Assembly: GCA_027186245.1 (NCBI GenBank)
Contig: CP114500.1
Location: 1,932,001-1,996,000, forward strand
Length of the DNA stretch: 64,000 bases
DNA from: Coriaria nepalensis
Lineage: Eukaryota; Streptophyta; Magnoliopsida; Cucurbitales; Coriariaceae
Direction of reading: 5' to 3'
Positions within the stretch are counted from its first letter, which is position 1, and every line of letters begins with the position of its first letter. Below are positions 1 through 13,681 of the stretch, one piece after another. Made by a program: the position numbers and the translations under genes. The notes below the pieces were generated by a model. It did not search any database. It saw only the letters and a list, made by a program, of their open reading frames with translations, and was not told where the DNA came from.

Positions 1-1918
1 TGGAAACTTCTGCAATTTCATCTTCACCGTCTCTCGCTCTATGTCGCTTCCAATGGCCGGTAAGTTTCTCACCCACTGGAGGAAGATTAACCTTCCCTTT
101 CCGAAAATGCCCTTTTCCTCCTACTCCAAAAGAAGCCCTTACAGTTCATGCCCGGAAGAGAAATTCCGGGTCGGACCCAGTTCTCAAACCAGCCCTTGTC
201 GAAGAAGTATCTGCCGAAGATGAAGAAGAGGAAGACCTTTTATACAACGACGTTGAAGATGGTAACATGCCCCCTTGCTCCACTTCTATTCTTTCACTTT
301 GGTGCTTGTTTCGTTGCTATTAAAATTTGTGAAAGAAGCTAAAGTTTCAGCGTTTTGCGATGATAAACAAATTTAACTTTAATTTGAATCAGTTTTCTGA
401 TTTCATATATAGATTCACTAATGGATGGTGATGATGATGATTTTGAAGAAGAATATGTGGAGGATAATGCAGAAGTCTATGTAAGACTTTTATAAGTTCA
501 TGTTGCAGATTTTGTTTTTCTCTAATTATGAAGTTTTTTAAGGCGAAATGTCAGTTTTATGTGGTATTTAAAAAAAAAAAAAAAATTTATTTGAAGGTTG
601 GTGATGGTGAGGAAGGAGGTGGGATTTTACTAGCAGGGACATGGTGGGATAAAGAAGCATTAGCTATTGCTGAAGAGGTCATTCTCTCTTTTGAGGGTGA
701 CTTGAAAATATATGCCTTCAAGACATTCTCAAATTCCACTATTCGAGTGCGAATCGAGAAGCTTTCTAACAAGTAAAAGTCATTGTTAAATCCTGTCTAG
801 AATTCCCTTTTGTCTGTTTATTAGTATATAGACTGTGTTTAAATATGCACTTTTCACTCAATCTCCAATTCCATTTAAAACTTGTTATGGGTTGTTGAGG
901 AAATTATCTCACCAGTACGTAATTTATGATTATTATATATGACAGATCCGGTTCGCCCAATATGGAAGATATCGAAGGATTTTCAACAAGTTATAGAGAT
1001 CGATTGGATGAAGCGGAGATCGCTAAATCTATACCCGAAAATATATATGTGGAGGTACTTGTTTCTATACTAATTTGCTAAATGTATACAAGCATATAAG
1101 GATTCTTTGGTTCTTTTCATTTCTATACTAATTTGCTAAATATACACCCGCATTAAAGAGGATGATGAAGATGTATGTGCTTATAGATTGTTGAAAATGT
1201 TTATAGAATTTTATTAGTTGTTAGGTCTAAACGGTGAAACAAAAAATACCCTCTTTCAGGTTTCATCTCCTGGTGTGGAAAGGGTAGTACGGATTCCATA
1301 TGAGCTGGATCGGTTCAAGGATAGGGCTATGTACGTAAAATATATCAATGAGGGTGATGAAACGGGCTCATCCTCAGTAAGTGATGGAGTGTTCAGGCTC
1401 GTGTCTTTTGACACGGAAACGAAAAGTTGCACTTGGGGTATAGCTGATGTGAGGCTAAATAGAGAGAAGGCAGGGAAAGGAAGACCCCTTAACAGAAAGC
1501 AAAGAGATTGGCGCTTGATTACACCTTTTGAATCGTTGCTTTTGGTTAGGTTGTATTGTGATATATGAAATTTTGAATTTTAATCATCTTCTGCGGTTCA
1601 GTTTAAGATGTTTTTGTCAGGTTGAATGAAAACGGATCATGCCGTGTATTAGTGTATACAACCGATATGAGAGAGTTGAAGCGGGATTCATGTATGGGAT
1701 CCACCATCTCATCTCGTGTCTATGGTTATACCGTTTACGTAGAAGATAGTTTCTTGAGAATTTTTAGAATTTCAAATTGGGATCCGATGGTGCGAAGTTG
1801 CCATATGCTGTCAAATTATCTTGAGTCTTTCTCTATCGGTCTATCCTATCCTAGAGGAGTCTGTAATGAATTGTCCTACTACTCTAAGAAATGTTATTTA
1901 TATGGAGTCTCTTGGTAA
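1..1918 (+). CDS. RimP-like (UPF0090/DUF150) plastid protein, 6 exons
   Basis: Exons 1-261, 413-480, 597-772, 946-1054, 1260-1549 and 1621-1918 all join in frame at GT-AG introns. Reading in that frame, the window begins at the second base of the presumed ATG (tg, then E-T-S-A). The model gives about 400 residues. The first ~75 are Ser/Pro/Arg-rich like a plastid transit peptide; acidic runs follow (EDEEEED, GDDDDFEEE). Exon 5 carries the family hallmark VSSPGVERVVR, matching the SSPG..R motif of bacterial RimP, which helps mature the 30S ribosomal subunit. A plastid ribosome role is inference. The frame stays open for 98 codons in exon 6, beyond the recognisable domain; this tail is Cys/Tyr-rich and may be 3' UTR if the true end is earlier or a splice is missed. 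The family call is firm, the 3' end is not. Confidence 0.78.
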
Positions 1919-3451
1919 TCAGCCGAACTAAGGAAAAAGAAGTATCCTACAACATGTTTATGCTAAGTCTCAACCCTCAAAATGTACTGCTAAGCCATGA
2001 GCATGTTTTGTACTGCTAGGAGTGTGTCTGGACTCGACTAACTATCGAATATGGTTGAAAACCAAACCGATCATTTAGAACCTATGGATGGGTCATTGAT
2101 AAATATATATATATATATATATCCAAGTTCATTTGGATTACCCACGGATTTAACTAAAACCCGAGCCAATCCGGCTAATCGAAATATTGTTATTTCCATT
2201 GGACTATTCGCTTACGTGTCCAATTCTTCCTATGTGTTATTTCCTTTCGGCTATCACGATGATTCAAGCTTGTGGCTTATATTTGTGTTTAACATTTAAT
2301 GCCCCATTTGTACTATATTTATACCATTGTAATGATTTTATTAAGTTAATAAATTAATAAATAGAATCGAATTTAGACTTAAATTACGTTTAGGCCTACG
2401 AATCCAATAGATTCTAATTAAAATCTACTTACTTGCATAGGACACACATTTATCTTTTTTTTTCTTTGTATAGATATAGATTTCTCTAGCCAAGTTTGAA
2501 TCATCCAATTTTTCATCCGTATATATATGTATATATGAAAATTTCCTAGATAAATTATATTTAGGATGGACTGATCCTTTTCAATTATAATAAATTATAT
2601 TTAGAGTAGACTGATTTATTTCAATTATAAAAAATATTAATATAATTTATGATATGACGGCGTGAAATTGATATATGCAGTTGAGATGTATATATATATA
2701 TATATATATATTATATTCCAACCAATTAACATGATGGGTATGTATATGTAAGAAAATACTAAAGTAATTAAGATTAGTGAATATTGTTTTAACAAGTATT
2801 TTAAGGAAAATAAAATACTTAAAAATTAGATCTTGGTGATAGGTTATATAGGATTCTCCAAATCCAAATCAAATCTGCAAAATCATTTTGAAAGTTATAG
2901 AATGATCTTCTCTTTTAAAAAACTCTTAAGCACGCTCATCTCTTAGTAAACCTAAGGTACATTCTCTTATCCCATCCCAAGTTCATATTTCTTATTCTTC
3001 TTGTTCATGGTTTCATTTCTCTAATTCTGCCTTATTCAATTCTCTCTCACCCTTAATGACTTGTGCTCTTACTTGTCAAAGCACTATAGGTAATTGCTTT
3101 GTACTTGATTAACTACCTTGCTAGCATTAGGTAATTGTTATAAATAATTTGAACTACTCTCGCATTCCTAGTTCGATAATACTCTCCAAACCGGTTTATG
3201 CATAATTTTTTTCTTCTCTCATGTGATCATTAGTTCGTGTATGAAGAAGCGTGAGGATTAAGTTAGTTCGGAATTAAAAAAAGAATTGTTAATTTAGACC
3301 TGGTTTAAATATCGGTATTATATTTTTGCGAAATTTTAACTAAGTTTCTACTTTAACTATCAAAATTAATTCAATATGTAGGAGACTCCCGGATGGGTGC
3401 ATCACCGATCTCCTTAATTAGTTAAGTTTTTATATGTAGGAGAAAATTAAG

Positions 3452-3484
<33 letters not shown>

Positions 3485-3655
3485 TGTATAAGCAGCTTTA
3501 AGTTGGATGCAGCCGAGAATTCACATGCTAGGTTACTTGGAACAGTAGTTGTTTCTAAAGAGGATTAGACAGGCTCATGTGCAAAATATAAGTGTATTTT
3601 TCTAATTTTCCTTGTCATAATTTCTATCCTAAGATTCTCATCATAATTAATTACT

Positions 3656-3686
<31 letters not shown>

Positions 3687-3814
3687 ATTCCAAATGAATA
3701 AATACTTTATTGTCCGCGCTGGAAAATTTCTGAATCGGCTATATAATCAAATGCATCTATATAGAAGTGTGCAGAATTGCTTTCTCTCAGTAAGAAATTT
3801 GCATAAAGGTTGAG
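1919..3814. other. AT-rich intergenic region with AT microsatellites
   Basis: No coding region is supported. The stretch holds several (AT)n or (TA)n runs (near 2101-2122, 2689-2711, 3467-3483 and 3660-3687) and poly-A/T tracts. The last part contains the promoter and 5' UTR of the carboxypeptidase gene that starts at 3815; no TATA box could be assigned with confidence among the AT runs. Confidence 0.6.
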
Positions 3815-6800
3815 ATGGTCGGCAGGTGGCGGTGTTTAGGGGGGCTACCGGTGATCGCTATCGTGTTGGCCGCCGTTGGTTTGAGGATTGTGCAAAGTTA
3901 CCCGGTTGAGGATCTGGTGGTGAGTCTGCCTGGGCAACCAAGGGTTGGCTTCAGGCAATATGCTGGCTATGTTGATGTCGATTTGGAGAGTGGGAGAAGC
4001 TTGTTTTATTACTTTGTTCAAGCTGAAAATGATCCTGATTACAAGCCTCTCTCTCTTTGGCTCAATGGAGGTTACTTACTTTGTTCTCTCTTTCTCACTC
4101 TAGTCTCTATATTTTATGACATATATTTTATGAAATTCAGGTCCAGGTTGTTCCTCAATAGGGGGAGGTGGTTTTACAGAGTTGGGTCCATTCTACCCTA
4201 GAGGCGATGGTCGTGGTCTTCGAAGCAATTCTATGTCGTGGAACAAAGGTACCTTCCATACAATAATACAAATTGAATAAGAGCTATTCTTTTTTTCCGT
4301 TTTCTCTTTTATGTAAATGATGTAAACCGTATCGTAAATCAAACATAATCATTGCGTCATAAATATTACTTTCATATTAAAAATATATTTCATATCCAAA
4401 AATAAAATTTTTAGAAAATAATATATAAAAAAAAAAAATATTGAACAACTCTATTTATTATCAATTAATTTTAAGTTTTAATCGATTTGTTAATTTTTAT
4501 CCTCTATCAGAACTCTTAAGAGCTAAGAACGATGAACAACTTCACTTCTTATCAATTAATTTTTAATTGAAAATCAAAATTTTATTATTACATTATCCAT
4601 ACATTATTATATTACTTATTATATGAGAGAAAGATTCGTAATCCTGATAATGTTCGGTTTCTCTCTCGATCATATACCATCTACGTACAGTATTATTTTC
4701 ATGAGTTATTACATCCAATAACTCTATTTTTATACTATTTACATCTATTTTCTTTTTTCTTTTTATCTAATTTATACTTTATAATTTGATAAATTTTGAG
4801 TTTTAATCGATTTGTTAATTATTTAGCTTCAAACCTCTTGTTTGTGGAGTCTCCTGCTGGAGTAGGATGGTCATACTCAAACACAACGTCTGATTATACT
4901 ACTGGCGATGCCTCAACTGGTAATCTCTTTTTTTTTTTTTTTTATTGTGTTTGCTTGTGATTAATCTATTTTATTTTCCGGGCGGGTTGTTTTTCATTCT
5001 TGACAGCCAGGGATATGTACGTCTTCTTGTTGAAATGGTATGACAAATTTCCAGTTTTCCGAGATAGAGCTCTGTTTCTCACCGGAGAAAGCTATGCAGG
5101 TCCGAAATGCAATGTATAATTGTTAAATATTCATGACGATTACTTAAATACATTCTTTTTCACTAACTTTCGGCCCAAAAAGGCAAAAAGACCCCCAAAA
5201 ATGGAAAACTGCTTTATGCCCTTAATGAAAACATAATAAAAGTACGAAGGATTCTTGTATGAATACGGTGTATCAGCTCGTGACATATTAAAATTTATCA
5301 AAATATATTAAAAATATAAGTTGAAAATTATAATTTAATATTATATAAAAATTTATATTTTCATCTTAAAATTAATTAATAATAATAATAAATTATACAT
5401 TAAATTCTTAAAATTTTCATTTTAAATATAAAATATATTATCAATAATGATACCAAATGCTTTAAGCTTTTAGTTGGATCAAGATAATAGTAAATAATTC
5501 TGAGATGTTTTATTAATGCATACTAATAATAATTAGAATGGCACAGGTCACTACGTACCACAGTTGGCTGATGTTCTTTTGGACCACAATGCGCGTTCTA
5601 CAGATTTCAAGTTCAACATCAAGGGAGTTGGTGTAAGAAACTATATTCTAAAAATAAAATTATTAGTATAATTCCCAGCTTTATAGTAATCTAATTGATT
5701 TGATAATTGTTGTTTGGTTACACAGATAGGGAACCCCCTGTTAAAACTCGACCGGGATGTTTCGGCAAAATACGAATTCTTCTGGTCGCACGGAATGATT
5801 TCCGATGAAGTCGGCCTTACAATAATGAATGAATGTGAGTTTGAAGATTATGTATTTCCAAGTACTCATAATGTCTCTCTTCAATGCAACGAAGCCCTAT
5901 CTCAAGCAAACTCCATTGTTGGTGATTACATTAACCCTTATGATGTTATCCTTGACATCTGTTATCCTTCTATCGTCGAGCAAGAGCTGAGGCTTAAAAA
6001 ACTGGTATATACATTTCTCTATCTCAGCTTTCGTTTGCTCTTAATTTTACTATTGTTTTACAAGTTTAAACTTGTCTGTATGTAATCAGTGAATTTAGCT
6101 TAATTGATTATCTAATATTATTTTTAAAATTCAAATTGGAATTCAAATAACAACAAAAAATTTGGGAGTTCAAACTTTCCAAAAAAAAAAAAGAAGAACC
6201 TTGTCTAGCAAGATACATGTTTTTTACACTACAAGTAAGGAGTGTTTTCTTGCGTTAGTGCTCCTGCATGCACGTCTACATGCACGATAAAGAAAGTTCT
6301 AAATGCTACGTAGGAGTACAGGTTAGACAAAGTGTCAATCTAATTGGAAGATTCTAAGTGAGATGGCACCAAACAATGAGGTGGCGGCATCTCATAGGAT
6401 GATAGGACCCATTTTTAGACACCGTGTCCAAGCTAGCTAACAATTAATCAAGGTGTGTTTAATGCTTTGCAGGCCACTAAGATTAGCATTGGGGTTGATG
6501 TATGTATATCCTATGAAAGAAGATTCTACCTTAATCTTCCTATGGTTCAGAAAGCTCTTCATGCTAATCGCACTAATTTACCTTATCCTTGGTCTATGTG
6601 CAGTGGGTAATCACTCTTCACTTATTAACTAATTACAAATTTCTAGTATTCATCTATGACAAATTCGTGGGTAGACCTGATCAGGCTAAGAATCATAGCT
6701 ATTGTGCTAAGAATTTTGTGATTGTTTTCTATCGGATTAGTCTGCAGATCTTAACATGGACCCGGTCGATTTACCCATGAATTTTTCATTACTCTAAGAT

Positions 6801-7475
6801 GCTGAAATTTAACTTTGCATGCGTGCATGCAGTGTATTGAATTATAGTGAAGCTGATGGTGACTTAAACATGCTGCCATTGCTCAAGAGGATTGTACAAG
6901 CTCGTATTCCAGTTTGGATCTTTAGGTACGTAACTTTATATTATAAGAATATTTTCAATTTTTTTTTTATATATAGTTAAATTCGAAATAGTAATACCAT
7001 TGATTTATAGCCTATAGTTTAAATGAATGATTAATAATTTAATAGTTTTAATCAAATAAAAATGCAGTGGGGATCAAGATTCTGTGGTTCCATTGTTGGG
7101 CTCTCGCACGCTGGTTCGTGAACTTGCTCGCGACCTCGACTTCAAAATCACAGTCCCATATAGAGCTTGGTTTCACAAAGGCCAGGTGCTTATTAATTAG
7201 TTGATTAGAATAAGATTCATCTTAATATATAGTTAATTAGAATTTTAATTATGGCTTTAGCACAACGTACTAAATTTGTTACCGTAACGTCGTCCTATGA
7301 ACATTACTAGGTTGGAGGTTGGACGATTGAGTACGGAAATATATTGACGTTTGTGACAGTGAAAGGAGCGGCTCATATGGTGCCTTATGCTCAACCATCT
7401 AGAGCTTTACATTTGTTTTCTTCATTTGTGCGTGGCCGCAGATTACCTAGCACTGCTCGCCCTTCATTTGATTAA
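3815..7475 (+). CDS. Serine carboxypeptidase-like protein (S10 family, SCPL42-45 type)
   Basis: Ten exons: 3815-4070, 4141-4248, 4827-4919, 5007-5099, 5547-5632, 5726-6004, 6473-6606, 6833-6925, 7068-7185 and 7311-7475. They sum to 1425 nt (474 residues), usual for the family, and every intron is GT-AG. Residues ~1-28 form a hydrophobic signal peptide, so the enzyme should enter the secretory pathway (vacuole or wall). The oxyanion/binding motif LNGGPGCSS spans exons 1 and 2. The nucleophile is Ser181 in GESYAG, the Asp lies in SGDQD at ~383, and the His is H442 in GAAHMVP, so the triad is complete. [13 protein letters not shown] is also typical. The family removes C-terminal residues from peptides, and some plant members act as acyltransferases. 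Resemblance to SCPL44 is from memory. No defect is seen. Confidence 0.92.
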
Positions 7476-9607
7476 TCATTTCCGAACCTTTTTTTTTTTT
7501 TTTTTTTTTTTGAGAAGATGAAGATGAATGAAATTAAGAAGAGAGTATGGGGACTGGCAAAATTTTAATCGTATGAGCGTGTTCGATTTCTTGAGAATAA
7601 ATGAAATTAAAATGAATATATAAGTATTTCTCTTTATGATTTGATTTTATTAAAATGAGACATTTGTTTTCATTCTTTTATGACTAGGTATAAGGAATGA
7701 TTCATTATTTTCAAAATATAAGTTTTTTAAGATGAATAAAATTGTTCGTTTATTTATGCATGACATTTTAAGTCATATTTAAATTTTGCTTAGTGTATCA
7801 GATAATTTTTTATACTTTTTGTTCAAATCGATCTAAGGAAATCAAAATCATTTTTTATTACTCATTTATTATATAACTAAATAGATATAGTTAAAATTAT
7901 TGATTTTATTTCCACTCTTTTTTGTTCCTTAATTAATTTCATTTCCCTCAGGGAATCGACCAATTTGTTGAAAAATTAGCATCTCAATATGTTATTTTTG
8001 TTCTTGATTTTGAATGGAGCCTACTTCGTATAAATATAAATCAAAATTGATTTGAGTTCTCCTCAATGAAAACTTCAAATCGGTATCTAGAAAATTAATG
8101 TTAGTTAAAGATCGAGATCGGAATAAGGCTTTGACGGATTTAACTTGGCAAAATATAACTAACAATATGAGTGATGCAAGCATATCAAAAAGTTAAAGTG
8201 ACTTTCATACCATAAAATAAATACATGATAAGAAATTTGATTTGACTTCTAACTAGGTGGGAGGATTAAAATTAATCTTAAGTTCGATTTTTTTTTCCGA
8301 CATATCTACTTATGAGGGGACTGAACTAATGTTAACAAAGTAAAATGAAGATAAATGTAAGCGGAATTAAAAGTTGAAAAACGAAAATGAATGAATAAGT
8401 AAGGAACAAATAAGAGACAAATAGACTAAATTTAAATTAAATATATTCCTATGAAAGCGATAAATAAAAAAATAAATGAACAAATAATAGACAAATATAT
8501 ATAATCTATGACTGATAAATTAAGACTATGACACATGTAAAAAATTTGTGCTCTAATTACGAATTCTAAAAAATGGGTCCGAGAAAAAATATAATTTCTG
8601 AAAGATCAAAAAAGATAAGTATTAGAAGATCGATAAAAAATTTTATAAGCTTTATATTTAATGATGGATTTTTGGGTGTGTATTGATGTTGGTTGATACT
8701 TTTTTACTTTCACCAATACTTTATATTTATAAGCAAACGATTTAATGGCAGGATCATAAATAAGTTAAAGTCGACTTCTCATTCCTTATATCAGCACCAC
8801 TCACCCACTGAACCCTAGCCTCATATTTGGATGGAAGGTTATTTGAGTCAATTTTTAATCCAATCTGAACTATTTTTAAGAAATCATCAAGGGGACGCTT
8901 TATTGTTGTAACTGAAGAAGACAATAACGTGTCTTCCATGCTACACTACACTACACGTATATATATATTATTTAATATATTAATAATTTTGGATAGATAA
9001 TATTTTTAATATATTATAACAAATTTATATAATATATAAATTAATAATTTTTTAATAAATATATTTAAAATATAAATTATTTTTAAAGTATAATTCAATG
9101 ATTACTTATTTTATATTAAAAAAAATTAAAATTAACTTGAGTTTAGGATTTACATTGTTAGACTTGGACTTTGCTTTTTTTTATATATCCATCATATTTA
9201 ATTAATTTATAAATGAATTTAATAATTTAATAAATAATTAAATTTATTAATTGAATGAGAATGATAAGAAATGTATCAAATTGGCCCATTTTATCTAAAC
9301 TTTTCATTAGACTAATTATATATCATTAGACTAATTATAAGTTTCCTAATCGATTAATTAATACTTAAGAAATGTGTTGTCGATTGCTTTCATTATCTCT
9401 GTCTCTTCCAAAACCACTGCACCCATAGATTTTTTTATTCATCCCTAAAAATATTAATTAATCTATATATCAAAAGACCATACTACCCTTCTCCTTCTCC
9501 CTGCCAACACATTCTAAGATGAAACCGTCCAAGTTTCCATTTGTTTTATTAATCTTTAAATAAAAATTAAGAGTCTACTGCCACTTCTAATAAGAGTCAA
9601 CGATCAG
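7476..9607. other. AT-rich intergenic region
   Basis: No coding exon is recognised. It was searched in particular for a first exon of the downstream desaturase (transit peptide and the conserved helix before VRALRDR) and none was found. Low-complexity A/T sequence dominates, with poly-T after the carboxypeptidase stop (7489-7511) and a short duplicated CATTAGACTAATTATA near 9305-9340. Confidence 0.55.
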
Positions 9608-10542
9608 GTGCGGGCCCTACGTGATCGAACGGCCGATCTTCCAGATGAATACTTTGTTGTGCTAGTTGGAGATATGATCACCGAGGATGCATTGCCTACG
9701 TACCAGACCATGATAAACACGCTGGATGGGGTCCGAGACGAGACTGGGGCCTGCCTTAGCCCATGGGCCACTTGGACCCGGGCTTGGACAGCTGAGGAAA
9801 ACCGCCACGGTGACTTGCTCCGGACCTACCTCTATCTTTCGGGTCGGGTCGACATGCTCATGATTGAGCGGACCGTACAGTACTTAATTGGATCTGGCAT
9901 GGTAATTTCTATTCTCATATGTTTATCAATTAATGGAAAATAAATAAAAGATTTATAATATTTTAAATAATGTGGGCCAGGACCCGGGAACAGAAAACAA
10001 CCCGTATTTGGGATTCGTGTACACGTCATTTCAAGTGCGGGCCACGTTCATGTCACATGGCAACACGGCCCGGTTGGCTAAGGTGGCGATCCGGTGCTGC
10101 TTGCGCGCATTTGTGGGACCATTGCGGCGGACGAGAAACGACACGAGACTGCGTATTCTAGAATAGTCGAGAAGCTGCTTGAGGTTGACCCCACGGGAGC
10201 GATGTGGCGATAGCGGATATGATGCGGAAGAAGATCACGATGCCGGCTCACTTGATGTACGACGGGCAAGACCCTAAGCTATTCGAGCACTTCTCGGCAG
10301 TAGCGCGGCGGCCTGGGGTGTATACGGCCGATGATTATGCGGATATTTTGGAGTTTCTGATCGGACGGTGGAGATTGGAGAAGATGGAAGGGTTTACGAG
10401 TGAGGGTAGACGTGCACAGGACTTTGTGTGTGGGTTACCGCCGAGGATTAGGAAGTTTCAAGAGCGAGCCGACGAGCGGGCTAGGAAGATGGAGCCACAT
10501 GGCGTCAGGTTTAGCTGGATTTTTAATAAGGAGATCGGCTAA
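9608..10542 (+). pseudogene. Acyl-[acyl-carrier-protein] desaturase pseudogene (stearoyl-ACP desaturase family)
   Basis: Two exon remnants, 9608-9901 and 9981-10542, read as the middle and C-terminal parts of a soluble plastid acyl-ACP desaturase. The family puts a double bond into stearoyl- or palmitoyl-ACP using a di-iron site. Conserved stretches are [42 protein letters not shown] and [11 protein letters not shown]. Evidence of decay: (i) no ATG, and the segment starts at an acceptor-like cag|gtg with no upstream exon 1; (ii) SFQVRATF has Val where the family has the iron-ligand Glu (SFQERATF); (iii) the frame breaks near 10080-10090, in a way that fits a 4-bp deletion; (iv) a second break near 10203-10208 fits a one-base loss. 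The original stop at 10540-10542 remains. Coding GC content is high and homology otherwise strong, so decay is fairly recent. Confidence 0.88.
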
Positions 10543-10635
10543 TGATATTAGAAATTATAAATATAGCTAATTTTAGTGGCTAATTATTGGAAAAATATAA
10601 ATATAAATAAAAACAAAAAACACGAAAACTCTGTA

Positions 10636-10690
<55 letters not shown>
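10636..10690. repeat. Compound (TA)n(GA)n microsatellite
   Basis: An AT-dinucleotide run passes directly into about 20 GA repeats. It lies between the desaturase pseudogene and the 3' end of ADH copy A, so it may fall in or near the 3' UTR of that gene. Confidence 0.9.
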
Positions 10691-10693
<3 letters not shown>

Positions 10694-10820
10694 AAGACGG
10701 CCCAAATTAAACAAATTTTGAACACAAGCTCAATCCCAAGTTAAGAACCATAACCACAAATTTTTTATTTTCATATCAAAATGACCAGACACAACTAATC
10801 TAACCGCCTGCCTCTCTTCC

Positions 10821-12899
<2,079 letters not shown>

Positions 12900-13010
12900 G
12901 GCAGCTTCTCAGAACAGATTTCCTAGAATATTACACAAGTGAGTATTGAGTAGAGACGATGATGAAATGCTTCAGACCAATCGATCTTTTGAGAAACCGC
13001 TTTCAGACAC

Positions 13011-13018
13011 TATTTATA
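13011..13018 (-). promoter_or_regulatory. TATA box of ADH copy A
   Basis: TATAAATA on the minus strand, 112 bp before the ATG at 12899, in a setting that leaves a 5' UTR of roughly 80 nt. Position and sequence fit a plant core promoter; assignment is inference. Confidence 0.6.
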
Positions 13019-13536
13019 GCAGCATCTGAAACCCAAATTAGGAGACAGAGAAAACCATTTCGGATTGCTATTATGTGCAAAACTAGGTACTAGTTTCTTT
13101 TTTTGTTTTTTGCCAAAACTAGGTACTGAACACGCGGCGCCTTGGCTTTGAAAGGTGCACACGTTGCTGCTTTGACTCTTCAGATTTTTGTCTGACCTGG
13201 CTAACGGCTACTACGTGGCTCCCCAAACCCCCTCATCGTCGCATCCCATTTGTTGTTTTTCACATTTTTTTTCATTTCCTCTTTTATCAACTCCAACCAT
13301 TTTGGCCGGGATTTTGATCGAAATCTGCATCACTTCAATTGGGAGCGTAACAAGACCAAAACACCGATTCCCCCCTTCCCTTTTTTTCCGTTCCTTTAAA
13401 TCAAAAATAAAACATCCGGAGGATTACAAATTTTACATATAACCATAATGGCATGTACAATGTGGTCACTTTAAATTCAGATCGATATATATAATTACAA
13501 AAAAGGATTAGAATTTAGGCGTGTGTTTGCGACAGC

Positions 13537-13681
13537 AGACGTGTAGGTTTTGACAACGACAGTACATTGCATGTGCTGCTTGCTTATGAGTACATTGCAG
13601 GTTTTGACAACGACAGTAGATTGCACAGACGTGTAGGTTTTGACAACGAACAACGACAGTACATTGCATGTACTGTTTGTT
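13537..13681. repeat. Short imperfect tandem repeat cluster
   Basis: The phrase GGTTTTGACAACGA recurs three times (starting near 13546, 13599 and 13638). It is combined with the phrases GACGTGTA and AGTACATTGCATGT in a shuffled order over about 145 bp. It lies about 0.6 kb upstream of the ADH A start on the opposite strand. Function unknown. Confidence 0.75.

Noticed and set aside
41..342. Open frames beginning at ATG 41 and 148
   Set aside because: They run in frames other than the one that joins exon 2 of the RimP-like gene; the joining frame has no stop back to base 1 and reads as a transit peptide.
9608..9943. An intact short desaturase starting at GTG 9608
   Set aside because: The GTG follows an acceptor-like CAG and aligns inside the family domain; the plant start codon should be ATG and the downstream exon has two frame breaks.
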